A DNA stretch of 31,631 nt, from NCBI GenBank assembly GCA_035310125.1, contig DATGEP010000125.1, positions 1 to 31,631 on the forward strand, in the 5' to 3' direction. How positions within the stretch are numbered: position 1 is the first letter of the stretch; the number at the start of each line of letters is the position of its first letter. The translations under genes and the position numbers were made by a program. This DNA is from DATGEP01 sp035310125. Lineage in GTDB: Bacteria > Chloroflexota > Ktedonobacteria > Ktedonobacterales > JADMIN01. The notes beneath the pieces were generated by a model. The model did not search any database, was not told the DNA's origin, and saw nothing but the letters and a program-made list of their open reading frames with translations. This document shows, in pieces, positions 29,569 to 31,631 of this stretch.

Positions 29569-31257
29569 CTAGTCCTTCCAACTGCGCACGACGTTGGGCG
29601 ATTCGCCGCCATGGATCAGCACCTTTTGCCCGACCTTCACCAGCAGCGGAGCCAGGATCGCGCGCCCGCTCACCAGCGCCTCGCCGGTAGATAGGGACGG
29701 CAACTCCTTGATATCTACCTCCGAAAAGTAATCAGACGTGCTGCGGATGAACGACTGGTCCTCCGGATTCTTGATCCGCATCGCAATAATGGTGTTCGCC
29801 TGGCTGGTTACGTCGCTGTCAAGCTTACTTGGACGCTGACTGACGATTCCCGCTCCCACACCGAATTTTCGCCCTTCGGCAAAGATCTTCTTGATGATCG
29901 GCAGCGAGATACTCGACTCACGGGCCGGCGCAAATATGTGGCCCTCCTCGATCACCACGAACACCGGACGGATGGGATCGCTGCTATCCTGAGAAGCGCG
30001 TAGGATTTCGTTGCAGATGAGCGCCACCACCACCTGCATCGAGGTGCGCGAGAGCCCCTGCAAGTCAATGATGCTGATGCGACCGGCTCCGTCGGATGGC
30101 GCCACGCGTCGTGCGCGTCCGACCATCTGCCGGACATCGAAAGGTCTGAGCCCACGCTCGTAGAAGGCATTCGCGTCATTCAGCAGGTTGCGCAAGCGCA
30201 GCGCCACAATAGAGGCGCTGCGCACGTTGATGCTCTTCTGCTCCCCAGCCGAGAGCTCATCCCATGTGGCGAGTTCGTCCAATCTGCGGCCACACAATTC
30301 GAGCAAATCGCGAGGCTCTCGCGGTGCTGGATACTTCTTTTCCCAATATTTCAGGACTATCTGCAAGAACCGCTGCTGCGGCTCAGTGCTCTCCGGAAAC
30401 ACGCTCGCAAGCTCGTCGGCGCCCATCTCATCCAGACGCAGCGCCAGCGGCTGGTGTTTGTCGTTGTAGCGGATCGAAAACTCGCGTGTGCGTGGCGCGT
30501 AGACTTGGACGCCTCCGCCGCGCTCTTGCAATTCCTGCAGACGGCTGCGCAGCCCGCCCAATTCCTCGATCTCATGTTCTGAGAGGCTGGAAAACGTCGC
30601 GTCGGGTGCAAAGTTGAGCGTACCGCCGCGGAATGCGCGGCCATACTCACCGTGCGGATCCAGCACGACGATGCTGGCGTTGGATTCGACGAGCATCCGT
30701 TCGATGATGCGCCCGATGGTATAGCTCTTGCCGGCGCCCGTCATCGCGAGCACGGCAAGGTGTTCAGTCACGATCCGATTGACATCCACGAAGACTGGCA
30801 CGATATTTTCGCCGCGCTCATATCCGACGAGACTTCCCAGCCGAATGTTGGTTTCGGGCGAATATTCGTAGAAGCCGCGGAGAAACGCGAAATCTACGCC
30901 GTAAACCTTGGCACCTGGCTCAAGTGGGCGGCGGGGAATACGGATCTCGCCGGTCTCTGGGTCGCTATAACCGATCAGTTCCATGGCCGCAAAGTTGGTT
31001 TCACCACTCGATCTTCCCGTCAACAGAGAGACTTCGGCAATACCTTCCCCGAGTTGGGGACTGAACAGCATATTTTGACGGCTGACACCTGTGATGCGAC
31101 CCAAGACCCACGTTTCTTGCACGTCACGGCGCTCACGGTGAAGCACGCGCACGAACTCGCCACGTCGCGCGCTGAAGCTGTCGCGAAGCGCGACATTGAC
31201 ACGCAGGCTCCCAGTGTCGCCGACGAGTGTGCCGAGCCAATGCTCTTCTTGCACCAT
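29569..31257 (-). CDS. HerA-like hexameric DNA-translocating ATPase
   Basis: HerA proteins are FtsK/HerA-type motors that pump DNA, usually with a nuclease partner, in repair or phage defence. The 562-residue protein has an N-terminal HAS-barrel-like domain (about 1-130). The ATPase domain follows, with Walker A MTGAGKS (Lys177), LDPHGEYG as an accessory helicase motif, and Walker B VVIEEGHIF (Glu437, Glu438), in which Glu replaces the usual Asp. SQRPSKLD carries the sensor and arginine residues, and a C-terminal strand AILAPLLVKVGQ completes it. The frame is open back to 31476. The ATG at 31257 follows AGAGGAG by six bases and starts a normal N-terminus. It is between two uncharacterised genes, so this is a HerA locus with non-standard partners. 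Confidence 0.93.
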   Translation of the reverse strand: MVQEEHWLGTLVGDTGSLRVNVALRDSFSARRGEFVRVLHRERRDVQETWVLGRITGVSRQNMLFSPQLGEGIAEVSLLTGRSSGETNFAAMELIGYSDPETGEIRIPRRPLEPGAKVYGVDFAFLRGFYEYSPETNIRLGSLVGYERGENIVPVFVDVNRIVTEHLAVLAMTGAGKSYTIGRIIERMLVESNASIVVLDPHGEYGRAFRGGTLNFAPDATFSSLSEHEIEELGGLRSRLQELQERGGGVQVYAPRTREFSIRYNDKHQPLALRLDEMGADELASVFPESTEPQQRFLQIVLKYWEKKYPAPREPRDLLELCGRRLDELATWDELSAGEQKSINVRSASIVALRLRNLLNDANAFYERGLRPFDVRQMVGRARRVAPSDGAGRISIIDLQGLSRTSMQVVVALICNEILRASQDSSDPIRPVFVVIEEGHIFAPARESSISLPIIKKIFAEGRKFGVGAGIVSQRPSKLDSDVTSQANTIIAMRIKNPEDQSFIRSTSDYFSEVDIKELPSLSTGEALVSGRAILAPLLVKVGQKVLIHGGESPNVVRSWKD

Positions 31258-31309
31258 ATCGCTCTCCTCTGTCAACAATGCGGCAATAGCGCCGTGGAAT
31301 GACGACGTC

Positions 31310-31631
31310 TTAGGCAAGTGTGTCAGGGCTGCCGGCACGTATAGCCTCGTCCGCCAGGTCACGGAAGACCGCGAGCATCGGCCGTGGGAATGTCGCCATG
31401 CGGCGCGCGTACCAGAGTGGCAACGGCTCTGCATGCTTGCCACTCGCCAGCGTGACCTGTGAGAGGGTAATAGCAATCTGATCCAGCCTCTCGCTCGACC
31501 ACTGCGTACGATGGCCCGCGACCTGGACCTGCCAGATGGGAGATTGGTCGCTCGCTCGCATGAAGAATCCCAGAATGCCGCTATGGTGCAGTTCGCTTGG
31601 CTGCCACCGAGGGTCGAGATGGAGATCCTCG
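31310..31631 (-). CDS. Unknown gene upstream of HerA, 5' end outside window
   Basis: A minus-strand frame is open from the window edge to a TAA at 31310, giving at least 106 residues of a C-terminus. I see HSGILGFFMRASDQ and IWQVQVAGHRTQWSSE, then LPLWYARRMATFPRPM and a helical tail, FRDLADEAIRAG. The layout loosely resembles the end of NurA-type nucleases, the usual partners of HerA, but no catalytic residues are in view. The gap to the HerA start is 52 bases. An ATG at 31561 is inside the frame and should not be taken as the start. Confidence 0.7.
   Translation of the reverse strand, partial: EDLHLDPRWQPSELHHSGILGFFMRASDQSPIWQVQVAGHRTQWSSERLDQIAITLSQVTLASGKHAEPLPLWYARRMATFPRPMLAVFRDLADEAIRAGSPDTLA

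Overview
The window is GC-rich bacterial chromosome with dense, mostly chromosomal genes on both strands. A complete late coenzyme F420 pathway, F420-dependent oxidoreductases, a B12 photoreceptor-type regulator, an infC gene without its usual partners, and short palindromic intergenic repeats together suggest a Chloroflexota bacterium, perhaps a ktedonobacterium-like or thermomicrobium-like lineage. This placement is inferred from gene content; no marker here fixes it.

Layout. 113-1399 is a membrane acyltransferase. 1534-6282 (minus) is a tight six-gene F420 operon: LLM oxidoreductase, PPOX/flavin-fold protein, cofD, cofC, cofE, and an FGD-like LLM enzyme. 6477-7780 (plus) holds a zinc-ribbon membrane protein and a flavin reductase-like protein. 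7931-8662 (minus) is infC, which appears to start at AUC. 8914-9810 is a permuted NlpC/P60-like protein. 10179-10253 is tRNA-Asn with its own promoter and terminator. 10452-11228 is a secreted lectin-fold-like protein, and 11628-11924 is a small unknown protein. 12015-14952 (minus) encodes a class B penicillin-binding protein followed by ispF. 15148-16755 is an acyl-CoA carboxylase beta subunit. 16967-20842 is the widespread rpmB / asp23-fakA-degV neighbourhood. Then come a DUF2203 protein, a small membrane protein, an SDR enzyme with a KDPG-aldolase-like protein, and an alpha/beta hydrolase. 24970-26918 is a CarH-like regulator translationally coupled to an eight-helix membrane protein. 27343-27981 is a HAD phosphatase.

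The right end (28151-31631) looks accessory. It has a decayed IS630-type transposase, a possible PD-(D/E)XK-fold protein, a HerA-like ATPase, and a gene cut by the window edge.

Most notable: the CarH-like photoreceptor with 11-bp phased repeats over its promoter and a coupled membrane protein of unknown function; the HerA/nuclease-like pair; the self-contained F420 operon; the likely AUC start of infC; and several strong palindromes, one of them inside a coding sequence.
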